Source: an uncultured Porphyromonadaceae bacterium
GTDB taxonomy: Bacteria > Bacteroidota > Bacteroidia > Bacteroidales > Muribaculaceae
Assembly (NCBI GenBank): GCA_947178215.1
Contig: CAMWXJ010000009.1
Coordinates: 1 to 64,000, forward strand
DNA: 64,000 nucleotides
Reading direction: 5' to 3'
A program made the position numbers and the translations under genes. This document shows positions 1 through 6,370 of this stretch, one piece after another. The notes under the pieces were generated by a model that saw only the letters and a list, made by a program, of their open reading frames with translations, had not been told where the DNA came from and searched no databases. How positions within the stretch are numbered: position 1 is the first letter of the stretch; every line of letters begins with the position of its first letter.

Positions 1-179
1 TCCAAAGTGCATTGCGTTTCGCCTGATTCGGTTTCCGAGAAATTAAACACCAACGACACTTTCATTTGCCCCAAATTCAGATCTCCGCGCCAAGAGCCGC
101 TTAGTCCGTGAGCATCGGCAGCCGACAAAAATATTGCGACAACCGAAATAATAGCGAAGTTTAGTTTATCCATCTTCAT
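1..179 (-). CDS. Secreted hydrolase-like protein, N-terminal part (runs off the window)
   Basis: Reading the minus strand from the ATG at 179 gives an open frame to the window edge, about 59 codons. It starts with a short basic stretch, a hydrophobic signal-peptide-like segment (FAIISVVAIFLSAADA), and then GSWRGDLNLGQMKVSLVF. That last stretch resembles the start of the N-terminal beta domain of secreted Bacteroidota alpha/beta hydrolases. The family call rests on this short match only, and the catalytic part is outside the window. The gene diverges from the ThiF-like gene, and a TAACTTTG promoter box lies 37 bases upstream of its start. Confidence 0.6.
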   Translation of the reverse strand, partial: MKMDKLNFAIISVVAIFLSAADAHGLSGSWRGDLNLGQMKVSLVFNFSETESGETQCTL

Positions 180-215
180 AATAAATTCTCATTAAATTAT
201 ATGTTTATGATGTAG

Positions 216-341
216 CAAAGTTACTATATCCTTCCGTAATTGGCTGCACACTTTTGTGTGCATTATAAGGTCGCAGAGGCTTCGAGAGGGCATTTGCACA
301 CAAAAGTGTGCATGAAATTCGGTGTTAAACACCTAATTTTG
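216..341. promoter_or_regulatory. Mirror-image divergent promoter with two identical palindromic operators
   Basis: Two 18-bp palindromes, TGCACACTTTTGTGTGCA at 245-262 and TGCACACAAAAGTGTGCA at 295-312, are exact reverse complements of each other and start 50 bp apart. On the minus strand the first is followed after 21 bases by TAACTTTG (216-223). On the plus strand the second is followed after 21 bases by TAATTTTG (334-341). Both boxes fit the Bacteroidota -7 consensus TAnnTTTG. Each palindrome therefore sits over the -33 region of one promoter in the same orientation and spacing. The layout implies one dimeric regulator controlling both genes; the LuxR-type protein at 935-1687 is a candidate but not proven. 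Confidence 0.75.
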
Positions 342-353
342 CTGCAAATAATA

Positions 354-938
354 ATGATTATGAAAAAATCAGACGGTCTTTCAACCGAGTTGAAACAGAA
401 AATAAAGGGTACTAAGGTTGCCATTATAGGCAGTACGGCTGTTAACATGATAGCTGAGGCAATTAGGAAGCTGGGCTTCGAGGATATTGTTGTCATGTCG
501 GATTGCTCAAAGCTCGACTTATGTGATATTGTGATATGTACCTGCACCGAGAAGGGGGCTTGCCGTGATGTGATTGCACATTGCTATAATATATCGGCGC
601 CCGTGATTTGTGCTTTCAACTTTGGTATAGGCGGTTGCGTCACGGTCGTAATGCCGGAAAAGCGACTGCCGCATTTTGTTGAGGCGAAAGCTGATGATGA
701 CACTGTAAAGGCTATGCTTGACTATACGAGCGGATACAGCCGTTTCTGGAATCTTCCCGGCAATGGCTGGATTGACTGCGCAATGAAATGGATTGCATCG
801 CCCGAAGTCAGTTCATCTGTCGGCGAATACACCATAACCGCAATGGCAGCACATCTGTTGATAGCAATCACCGCCGGAAACGAAGTCAAGACATATCCGA
901 AATTCTATCTCTCGACCATCGTCAACGATGTAAATTAA
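354..938 (+). CDS. ThiF/E1-like Rossmann-fold protein, divergent
   Basis: About 194 residues from the ATG at 354 (a second ATG is at 360); the longer frame begins at a TTG inside the upstream palindrome region, so I reject it. An N-terminal beta-alpha-beta unit (VAIIGSTAVNMIAEAIRKLG) is followed by DIVICTCTEKGACRDVIA and a P-V-I-C-A-F-N-F-G-I-G-G-C-V segment. This order resembles ThiF/MoeB/E1 adenylating folds, in which an acidic residue and a glycine-rich strand follow the nucleotide site. The usual GxGxxG is GSTAVN here and no CxxC zinc pairs are seen, so activation of a ubiquitin-like substrate is doubtful. It ends convergently with the LuxR gene, overlapping by 3 bases. Function unknown. 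Confidence 0.6.
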   Translation: MIMKKSDGLSTELKQKIKGTKVAIIGSTAVNMIAEAIRKLGFEDIVVMSDCSKLDLCDIVICTCTEKGACRDVIAHCYNISAPVICAFNFGIGGCVTVVMPEKRLPHFVEAKADDDTVKAMLDYTSGYSRFWNLPGNGWIDCAMKWIASPEVSSSVGEYTITAMAAHLLIAITAGNEVKTYPKFYLSTIVNDVN

Positions 939-1687
939 AGGAGCTTGTAATTGGTAGCATACGAAATCGCCTCTGAGATGTTGTTTACCTCCAGTTTCTC
1001 AAACAATCTGCGGCGAGCGGACTTCACGGAGTCAACTGCGAGGTGTGCTTTCTCGGCGATAGCATTGATTGTAAATCCTTGGATGGAAAGCGTCAGTATC
1101 GCTTTCTCCGTTTCGTTAAGAACGGGAGCTGCATGTTCCTCCCATCGGTGTAAAGAGAGGTCATATTCCCAATATCCGGCTCTGTCGCGGCAGTGCATGG
1201 TGATTTGTCCGGCATTGGAATGAGTCGACAGCGACACAACTGAGAGTCCGAGCCACACGGAGCCGTCGGGCTGATAGGCAAGTCCGGTCAGTTTATGATT
1301 GATAAGGAGTTTTTCGTGACCGTTGACTATGTGGAAATCGTAGGATATGGTGTATTTCTTTCTCTCAGCGGGTGGCATTCTGTTGATGAAAGAGAACCCC
1401 GCCTGATTTATTTCCAGCAGCATATCGACTTCATCAGCAGGCACATGGTCGAGATAGAACTGATAGCCAAGATTCTTGACCTTATCGGCCGTCATACCAC
1501 AAAGAAACAACGGATTGTGCGACACATACAGGAAATTCTTGCGGTAATAGTCAATGATATAGACGCTCTGATATGTGGCGTTGGCAAATGCCTCGGCAAT
1601 GCGCACAAAAGTATCGGCAAGCCCGTAATCAGGTTCGCCACTCACCGCGTTACCGGCAAAGAAGAAGTCATTGACCTTGTTATTCAT
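935..1687 (-). CDS. LuxR-family transcriptional regulator with PAS-like sensor domain
   Basis: 250 residues from an ATG at 1687. The C-terminal part from about residue 190 (LNETEKAILTLSIQGFTINAIAEKAHLAVDSVKSARRRLFEKLEV) is a GerE/LuxR helix-turn-helix: the invariant glutamate, the I-A recognition turn and the V-K-S-A-R-R-R-L-F-E-K-L pattern are visible. The first 170 residues look like a PAS-type sensor, with YIIDYYRKNFLYVSHNPLFLCG as the opening strand pair. No receiver aspartate is seen, so it probably binds a small ligand or partner rather than receiving phosphate. A broken copy of its first 230 bases lies at 3532-3764. It may regulate the divergent pair at 216-341. Confidence 0.85.
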   Translation of the reverse strand: MNNKVNDFFFAGNAVSGEPDYGLADTFVRIAEAFANATYQSVYIIDYYRKNFLYVSHNPLFLCGMTADKVKNLGYQFYLDHVPADEVDMLLEINQAGFSFINRMPPAERKKYTISYDFHIVNGHEKLLINHKLTGLAYQPDGSVWLGLSVVSLSTHSNAGQITMHCRDRAGYWEYDLSLHRWEEHAAPVLNETEKAILTLSIQGFTINAIAEKAHLAVDSVKSARRRLFEKLEVNNISEAISYATNYKLL

Positions 1688-1710
1688 ATTCAGTCAGCCG
1701 TTAAATCTTA

Positions 1711-1755
1711 CAAAGTAACATATAATAAACGACAAAGGCTGTGACAAATGTCACA
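1711..1755 (-). promoter_or_regulatory. CRP-like palindrome ahead of the LuxR gene
   Basis: TGTGACAAATGTCACA at 1740-1755 is a perfect match to the classic TGTGA-N6-TCACA half-site pair of CRP-family regulators. A weak -7-like box, TTACTTTG on the minus strand, is at 1711-1718, which would put the palindrome centre about 40 bases before the transcription start, the spacing of a class II activator site. The corresponding site in the duplicated copy (3817-3832) has TGCGA in one arm. A Crp/Fnr gene lies nearby at 3866-4450 and once sat directly upstream of this gene. Regulation is inferred, not shown. Confidence 0.5.
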
Positions 1756-1785
1756 GCTGACTGAAAAAATCGCTTTTTCGGGGTA

Positions 1786-1849
1786 TTATTCGTTGGATTT
1801 GTCCTCTTCGGCGGTCTCGCCGGCTATGGTTTCGCGTATGCGATGAAGC
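1786..1849 (-). pseudogene. Crp/Fnr gene, 3' tail remnant
   Basis: On the minus strand this fragment encodes the last 20 or so residues of the Crp/Fnr protein that is intact at 3866-4450 (IRETIAGETAEEDKSN, then E and a stop). Everything upstream of the helix-turn-helix is missing. It marks the edge of direct repeat copy A and cannot make a functional protein. Confidence 0.8.
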
Positions 1850-1903
1850 GTTAGCCCTTTGTGGCGAACCATCGACAGGACAGGCGTTCAAGGGCATGAG
1901 CAA

Positions 1904-2350
1904 ATGCCTAAAGATATGGAAACAACATCTACCCCCATTCCCTCATTTGACACTCTCCCCAAAATCGTTGCCGGACTGTGCGACAAACTTGAAGCCATCG
2001 ACCACAAACTTGACCTACTTATCGCAGCTCCGCAGGAACACGCCGACCAACACGTAATGCTCGACATCAAGGAGGCAAGCGAGCTTATCGGCAAGACCAT
2101 CAGAACAATCTATTCCCTCACAAGCCAAAAAGCAATTCCTTACAGCAAGAGGGGCAACAAACTCTACTTCTTCAAAGACGAGCTTCTTGCTTGGATTAAA
2201 GCCGGAGGAAAGGCTGACATCGACTTCCGAAATGACGATGACAACGAGGCTTTTGATTTGCGTTTTTGTAGTCCGCACGGTAGCAACTTGAATTACGATT
2301 TTACATATTCGAGTGATATCCATAAGTGGTGTGGAACCAAAATTTGGTAA
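1904..2350 (+). CDS. Excisionase-type helix-turn-helix protein, probably truncated
   Basis: About 148 residues from the ATG at 1904; ATG 1916 is also possible, and the reading frame extends upstream without a good start. Residues 25-45 form a short amphipathic helix (LCDKLEAIDHKLDLLIAA) like the coiled segment in Bacteroides mobile-element regulators. Then MLDIKEASELIGKTIRTIYSL and KAIPYSKRGNKLYFFKDEL form a MerR/excisionase-like winged helix. After AGGK the sequence (FRNDDDNEAFDLRFC) does not resemble the usual basic tail, so the 3' end may be frameshifted or fused. It is the only mobile-element-like gene between the direct repeats, consistent with arrival on an integrating element. Confidence 0.6.
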   Translation: MPKDMETTSTPIPSFDTLPKIVAGLCDKLEAIDHKLDLLIAAPQEHADQHVMLDIKEASELIGKTIRTIYSLTSQKAIPYSKRGNKLYFFKDELLAWIKAGGKADIDFRNDDDNEAFDLRFCSPHGSNLNYDFTYSSDIHKWCGTKIW

Positions 2351-2671
2351 AACAGTGGAGAAGAAAAACGTATTTGAATCTTTGTTTATTAACGGAAGAT
2401 TGTGGTTTTGCCTCTTATTTGTACTTTTTCTTCATAATGTACGCATTTTTAGGGCTTAATTTTTTTTGCATTCCAACTGATTTGTGTAATTTTGTAATTG
2501 GATGAGCTATCCTCAGTCCGCGACATCTCGGGGAAAATAAGAAGCCTATCTTGTAGTTTGAGAATGTTGAAATTCCTAAACCTGTGCGAGATATAGCCTT
2601 ACATTTGAGAGTCCCGACTGTGATTTAATTATCGGTATCTACTCTAACCCATCCAATAATATAATATTGAC
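2351..2671. other. AT-rich gap with a likely promoter for the PH-like gene
   Basis: No open frame of note was seen in these 321 bases. TTG at 2466-2468 and TAATTTTG at 2487-2494 are 18 bases apart and resemble a Bacteroidota promoter pointing toward the gene at 2672. The resulting leader would be about 170 bases. Composition is clearly more AT-rich than the rest of the window. Confidence 0.45.
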
Positions 2672-3235
2672 ATGACAAATTCCAATGAAATGAACAATCA
2701 GGATGGGCTGTCGAACTCCGATAGCCTTAAGTTTAAATGTTCCTTATCCAAGAAAGCTATAAAACGTAACGCTCTGATACCATGGCTTTACCTTGCTCCG
2801 TTCTTCGTTTTCTCAGGATATATCTGCACTGCTACGGGATCATGGATGTTGCTATTCGGCATAATCATATTCTTCTGCTTGCTGTCAGCTTTTAGTGTTT
2901 GGTATACAGGAAAGCTGGAGGAAGGATATCTGGAAATTACTTGCGACAACGAGTTGAAATGTAAATACTTGTGGGGGCCAAAGGTGAGTTTCCCAATAAA
3001 AGAAATTAAATCCATTGAAGCGATATCTCGAAAAGAAGCCGAGGAAAGATATGCCAGATATCCGGTAGCATTAAATATCAAAGGCGAAGATTTGTATCCT
3101 GAAAACGGAGTCTTAATCACTTTCAACCGCTCTTGGATTAAAAGCATCTTTCCCCTATACTTTAATCCGCAGGACATTGAAGGATTCATTGCAGCCATGA
3201 GGGAAAGAATGACTGATTCACATATGAATATTTAA
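2672..3235 (+). CDS. Two-TM membrane protein with PH-like domain
   Basis: 187 residues. A polar N-terminus is followed by two hydrophobic segments at about residues 36-55 (LIPWLYLAPFFVFSGYICTA) and 58-78 (SWMLLFGIIIFFCLLSAFSVW), then a cytoplasmic or periplasmic domain of alternating strands (YLEITCDNELKCKYLWGPKVSFPIKEI) ending in a helix (DIEGFIAAMRERM). This layout, two helices then a split-barrel-like domain closing with a helix, resembles bacterial PH (bPH/DUF304-type) membrane proteins. I cannot name a function. It lies between the direct repeats and is AT-rich, so it is probably acquired cargo; small TM-PH proteins of this kind can also be immunity-like proteins, which is only a guess. 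Confidence 0.55.
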   Translation: MTNSNEMNNQDGLSNSDSLKFKCSLSKKAIKRNALIPWLYLAPFFVFSGYICTATGSWMLLFGIIIFFCLLSAFSVWYTGKLEEGYLEITCDNELKCKYLWGPKVSFPIKEIKSIEAISRKEAEERYARYPVALNIKGEDLYPENGVLITFNRSWIKSIFPLYFNPQDIEGFIAAMRERMTDSHMNI

Positions 3236-3356
3236 TAATTTTATTATATTAAAAAATCCGATAATCCAATCAGTAGAAATATCTTTATTGTGTCCAATCC
3301 GGAAACACCCTTGCAATGGGAAACCCCTCGACCCGATTAAACATGAAGACAAGAGC

Positions 3357-3518
3357 CTAAATTGGCTCAACAGCCCTATTGAGCACCCAAAATCGTCCTG
3401 TTTTACCACGCACATAAAGGTCACCAGACCATATTCCACTTTGAGGAAAAATACATAAAACACCAAATATTAGGCCTAAAATTGATAAAATGGTTCTTTC
3501 ATATAATTGAAAGTTCAT
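3357..3518 (-). CDS. Possible small single-pass membrane protein
   Basis: A 53-residue frame from an ATG at 3518. Residues 10-25 are hydrophobic (ILSILGLIFGVLCIFP) and the remainder is polar with a W-S-G-D-L-Y-V-R-G segment. The frame opens further upstream into direct repeat copy B, where it reads antisense-like sequence, so the internal ATG is preferred. It has no recognisable family. It could be a real small gene or the broken end of a longer one cut when the repeat formed. Its 3' end faces the PH-like gene. Confidence 0.3.
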   Translation of the reverse strand: MNFQLYERTILSILGLIFGVLCIFPQSGIWSGDLYVRGKTGRFWVLNRAVEPI

Positions 3519-3531
3519 TAATGTCCCATTT

Positions 3532-3764
3532 GATAGAACTGATAGCCAAGACTCTTGACCTTGTCGGCTGTCATTCCACAAAGGAACAGCGGATTGGGCG
3601 ACACATACAGGAAATTCTTGCGGTAGTAGTCTATGATATAGACGCTCTTATATGTGGCATTGGAAATGCCTCTGCAGCGCGCACGAAAGTATCGGCAAGC
3701 CGTAATATGGTTCGCCGCTCACCGCGTTTCCGGCAAAGAAGAAGTCATCGACCTTGTTGTTCAT
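3532..3764 (-). pseudogene. LuxR regulator gene, 5' fragment
   Basis: The minus strand from an ATG at 3764 encodes the start of the LuxR-type protein found intact at 935-1687, but a one-base difference around 3700 (AGCCGTAATATGG against AGCCCGTAATCAGG) breaks the frame after about 20 codons, and the match stops at 3532 before the sensor domain ends. No helix-turn-helix is present. This is a relic of the duplication, not a working gene. Confidence 0.8.
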
Positions 3765-3926
3765 ATTCAATCAGCCGTTAAATCGCCCAAAGTAAGATAT
3801 AATAAACGACAAAAGCTGCGACAAATGTCACAGCTGACTGAAAAACTCGTTTTAGAGGACTATTATTAGTTGGATTTGTCCTCTTCGGCGGTCTCGGCGG
3901 CTATGGTTTCGCGTATGCGATGAAGC
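3532..3926. repeat. Direct repeat copy B (broken LuxR 5' end, spacer, Crp 3' end)
   Basis: Same-orientation partner of 1453-1849, about 90 percent identical by eye with roughly 40 differences and one-base indels. Here the crp part belongs to an intact gene and the luxR part is truncated. The two copies together reconstruct an ancestral minus-strand order HU-crp-luxR that has been opened by about 1.7 kb of other DNA. Confidence 0.85.
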
Positions 3927-4450
3927 TGACGGCGCGAGATATTGAGGTAAGTGGCAATCTCACCGAGAGAGACGACATCAAACAGACGGGGATAGCGTGA
4001 AAGCAACTGGCGGTAACGCTGCTCCGGCGTCGAGCGGTAATCATTGAGCATGTGTTCATACGCTTGCTCAAACAAGGCATCAGAAAAACGTATGTGAAGA
4101 GTCGGATCAGACATCAGCCACTCCAGAATCATTGAGGCAGGGATTATAAGCACGTCCGATTCCTCCAAGGCAATTATGTCGGTAGGCAGCCTCTTGCCGT
4201 GAGTCGCACTGAGATAGTTGGCAAGAATGGAACCCTCGAAAACGAATCCCACAGCTTTGGCATTTCCGGCATTATCAATGAGTGAATGTTTGAAACCGCC
4301 CGACACAATCCACCCGGCATTCTTTATGACTTCGCCTACACGCGCGAAATACTCCCCACGGCGATAATGCCGCAGTGTCCCGTGTTTCTCGCACAACTCT
4401 CTCATTAACGAGAAATCAATAGCCTCTTCAAATGTGTTGAACTGTGCCAT
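3866..4450 (-). CDS. Crp/Fnr-family transcriptional regulator
   Basis: 194 residues from the ATG at 4450; an ATG at 4468 that overlaps the end of the HU-like gene would add six residues. The N-terminal 130 residues form a cyclic-nucleotide-binding-like beta barrel (LRHYRRGEYFARVGEVIKNAGWI, then GFVFEGSILANY, then IIALEESDVLIIP). The C-terminal part has a helix-turn-helix at about 160-185 (VSLGEIATYLNISRRQLHRIRE). The classic cAMP-contacting R-S in the phosphate cassette is not apparent, so the ligand is unknown; no Fnr-type cysteine cluster is seen. It is translated directly after the HU-like gene. The CRP-like palindrome at 1740 is a possible target. Confidence 0.85.
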   Translation of the reverse strand: MAQFNTFEEAIDFSLMRELCEKHGTLRHYRRGEYFARVGEVIKNAGWIVSGGFKHSLIDNAGNAKAVGFVFEGSILANYLSATHGKRLPTDIIALEESDVLIIPASMILEWLMSDPTLHIRFSDALFEQAYEHMLNDYRSTPEQRYRQLLSRYPRLFDVVSLGEIATYLNISRRQLHRIRETIAAETAEEDKSN

Positions 4451-4454
4451 ACTA

Positions 4455-4766
4455 TTAATCCCAGTCATTAAGGTTGGCGATGTCGATAGTGGTGTTCTTG
4501 CTGATGTTACGGGCGATTTTCTCCGCTATCAGTTTCACCACAAATGAGTCGAATCCACGGAGATACACGTTTTCGCCATGAGCAAGGCTGTCCTTCGCAA
4601 CGGTCATAAACTGTTCTATAACAGTAACAACCGCAGCTTTGTCGATACAGGCTGCCTTTGCGATTTGCGATGAGTCCGAATGCTTCGCATCGCGCACCGG
4701 CTTTGTCAACATGCGCTCTCGGCTCATGCGCGAATATATTTCACTCGCTATCTCTGCTTTAGTCAT
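4455..4766 (-). CDS. HU/IHF-like DNA-binding protein, C-terminally shortened
   Basis: 103 residues. MTKAEIASEIYSRM opens like HU, and IDKAAVVTVIEQFMTVAKDSL plus GENVYLRGFDSF and KIARNISKNTTIDI match the HU dimer helix and the base of the DNA-binding arm. Two oddities are seen. About 25 residues (RERMLTKPVRDAKHSDSSQIAKAA) are inserted between helices 1 and 2, and the chain stops at NLNDWD soon after the arm, lacking the usual PAFKP segment and last helix. The stop overlaps a possible crp start. It may be a specialised variant acting with the Crp regulator, or a decayed HU gene. Confidence 0.75.
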   Translation of the reverse strand: MTKAEIASEIYSRMSRERMLTKPVRDAKHSDSSQIAKAACIDKAAVVTVIEQFMTVAKDSLAHGENVYLRGFDSFVVKLIAEKIARNISKNTTIDIANLNDWD

Positions 4767-4840
4767 TTTCTGTGCTGCTTTGAATTTGGTGAGTTTTAGA
4801 TTTTACTCAATAATGATAAGCATTCTATGTACCCCACCTG

Positions 4841-5206
4841 CTACTTTCTACATTTACCGCCATATTTTCGCTCGAAAATATCGAAGTGCTCCTCGCCCCA
4901 TTTAAGCATCTGGTCAATAATCGGGATAAGCGACTGACCAAGTTCTGTGATTTTATACTCTGAGCGGGGCGGAAGTTCGGGATAGATTGTCTTCGTGATG
5001 AGTCCGTCTTCTACCATTTCTTTTAGTTGTATGTCGAGGACGCGCGGCGCGGCTTCCGGCAGACATTTGTGTATTTCACTGGGGCGCAGAGGCTGTCCGT
5101 TTCTCAACTCATCGAGGATGCATGACTTCCATTTCGACTCAATCAGGCTCATTGTAAGCCTTAGTGGGCAGTCCAGATCCACGGGTATTTTCTTTTCGTA
5201 TGCCAT
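4841..5206 (-). CDS. HxlR-family winged-helix regulator
   Basis: 121 residues. The pattern CPLRLTMSLIESKWKSCILDELRNG, RPSEIHKCLPEAAPRVLDIQLKEMVEDGLI and YPELPPRSEYKITELGQSLIPIIDQMLKWG is the HxlR winged helix from end to end, with the diagnostic cysteine near the N-terminus, here Cys13 in DLDCPLR. HxlR proteins often sense reactive electrophiles or oxidants through that cysteine. It diverges from the operon at 5370-6856, and a 28-bp palindrome lies between them, so it very likely controls that operon and itself. Confidence 0.9.
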   Translation of the reverse strand: MAYEKKIPVDLDCPLRLTMSLIESKWKSCILDELRNGQPLRPSEIHKCLPEAAPRVLDIQLKEMVEDGLITKTIYPELPPRSEYKITELGQSLIPIIDQMLKWGEEHFDIFERKYGGKCRK

Positions 5207-5235
5207 TTGTTCAATTTTATTATTTCTTTCCTATG

Positions 5236-5338
5236 CAAAGTTAGTCAATAACTGTCTAATTTCCATATACCGAAAAATTTTTCGGTATATGAATAATTTT
5301 TCGGTACTTGGTTTTAAGACATTACCATTGTAACTTTG
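5236..5338. promoter_or_regulatory. Divergent promoters with 28-bp palindromic HxlR operator
   Basis: Positions 5264-5291 form a perfect 28-bp palindrome, CATATACCGAAAAA and its complement. A third half-site, TTTTTCGGTA, follows at 5297-5306. To the right TTG (5308-5310), 20 bases and TAACTTTG (5331-5338) make a clear promoter for the gene at 5370. To the left TAACTTTG on the minus strand (5236-5243) lies 20 bases from the palindrome and would serve hxlR. The operator therefore touches both -33 regions, as expected for an autoregulated divergent pair. Confidence 0.8.
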
Positions 5339-5369
5339 CATTCAGATAATCAAACAAATATATAAAGAT

Positions 5370-5753
5370 ATGAGAAACGAAATCAAAGAATACGAAGCAG
5401 TGGCTAAGGCCGCCGAGAAGTTTGTAAAGAGCGTAGCCGAGGGCAACAGCGAGTACGCAAAGACTCTGTTCACTGACGATGCTGTGCTGTTCGGCATACT
5501 GAACGGCACTGTTGAACGCGGCTCAATCGAGCAGTTCTACCACAATGTGGACACCGTTGGCGCAGGTGCCGAGTTCAAAGCCCGAATTGACGTGCTTGCG
5601 GTTGAAGAGACCGTAGCAGTGGTGCGTGTCCTTGAAGAAGGCTGGGGAGGTTGCATCGACTTCACAGATTTCCTTCTGCTTCTCAAACTCGATGGCGAGT
5701 GGAAGTGTGTGGCAAAAGCATACAACCAGCACTCAAACACCATCTGCAAATGA
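5370..5753 (+). CDS. NTF2-like (putative lumazine-binding type) protein
   Basis: 127 residues with the alpha+beta cone order of the NTF2/SnoaL superfamily: an N-terminal helix (YEAVAKAAEKFVKSVAEGNSEYAKTLFTDDAVLFG), the G-T-V-E-R-G-S-I-E-Q-F-Y helix, and strands ending FLLLLKLDGEWKCVAKAYNQ. Closest in style to the lumazine-binding-like group common in Bacteroidota. No signal peptide, so cytoplasmic. It is first in an operon controlled by the palindrome at 5264, and its stop overlaps the next start by 4 bases (ATGA). A lipoprotein relative is two genes downstream. Substrate unknown. Confidence 0.75.
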   Translation: MRNEIKEYEAVAKAAEKFVKSVAEGNSEYAKTLFTDDAVLFGILNGTVERGSIEQFYHNVDTVGAGAEFKARIDVLAVEETVAVVRVLEEGWGGCIDFTDFLLLLKLDGEWKCVAKAYNQHSNTICK

Positions 5754-6364
5754 AGGTGTTGATAATCAACGGCAGCCCTCACCCTGCGGGCTGCACCGCT
5801 ACCGCACTAAACGAAGTTGCAGATACGCTCCACAAACATGGAATAGAAACTGAGATATTGTACCTTGGAAACATACCGGTTGCCGGTTGCATAGCATGCA
5901 TGAAATGTTTTGAGACCGGACATTGCTTCCGTGACGATGCTGTGAAGGATATACAACAGCGGCTTGATGAGTTTGACGCTATCGTACTCGGCTCCCCGGT
6001 GTATTATAGCCAACCCACAGGACAGATCACGTCGTTTTGTCAGCGTCTGTTCTTCTGCAAGGAGGGTGAGATGGCGGGAAAACTCGGAGCTTCTGTTGTA
6101 TCGTGTCGCCGTGGCGGAGCCTCGGCCACCTTTGAGCAACTCAACCAGTATTTCACAATCTGCAATATGCCGGTTGTATCATCGCAATACTGGAACTCTG
6201 TTCACGGTTTCACACCCGACGATGTCCGCAAAGACAGGGAAGGGCTCCAGACCATGCGCTCACTTGGTGAAAATATGGCATGGATGCTTCAAGCATTGAA
6301 AGACAAACCGCACCCCCAATACGAGCCTCGCCTAAGAACCCATTTCATACAAGACAAGTATTAA
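5750..6364 (+). CDS. Iron-sulfur flavoprotein-like NADPH-dependent FMN reductase
   Basis: 204 residues from the ATG at 5750, which overlaps the previous stop. MKVLIINGSPHPAGCTATAL is the FMN phosphate loop of the flavodoxin-like reductase family, and VLGSPVYYSQPTGQITSF is the second flavin contact. Between them GCIACMKCFETGHC gives C-x2-C-x2-C-x5-C, the compact cysteine motif of iron-sulfur flavoproteins (Isf), which binds a 4Fe-4S cluster. Isf proteins reduce oxygen and peroxide or act on quinones. With an HxlR regulator next door, a role in handling electrophilic or oxidative stress is a fair inference. Confidence 0.85.
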   Translation: MKVLIINGSPHPAGCTATALNEVADTLHKHGIETEILYLGNIPVAGCIACMKCFETGHCFRDDAVKDIQQRLDEFDAIVLGSPVYYSQPTGQITSFCQRLFFCKEGEMAGKLGASVVSCRRGGASATFEQLNQYFTICNMPVVSSQYWNSVHGFTPDDVRKDREGLQTMRSLGENMAWMLQALKDKPHPQYEPRLRTHFIQDKY

Positions 6365-6370
6365 ACGGAT

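Larger units (their letters stand above)
1453..1849. repeat. Direct repeat copy A (LuxR 5' end, spacer, Crp 3' tail)
   Basis: These 397 bases match 3532-3926 at roughly 90 percent identity by eye, in the same orientation. The copy contains the first 235 bases of the intact luxR gene, the 100-base spacer with the CRP-like palindrome, and the last 60 bases of a crp gene. Similarity ends abruptly after GATGAAGC at 1849 and before GATAGAAC at 1453. Such a duplicated gene junction is what a single-crossover integration, or a tandem duplication followed by loss, would leave. Confidence 0.85.

Noticed and set aside
240-353. N-terminal extension of the ThiF-like gene from a TTG
   Set aside because: The extension translates the palindromes and the promoter box; the ATG at 354 follows the -7 box properly.
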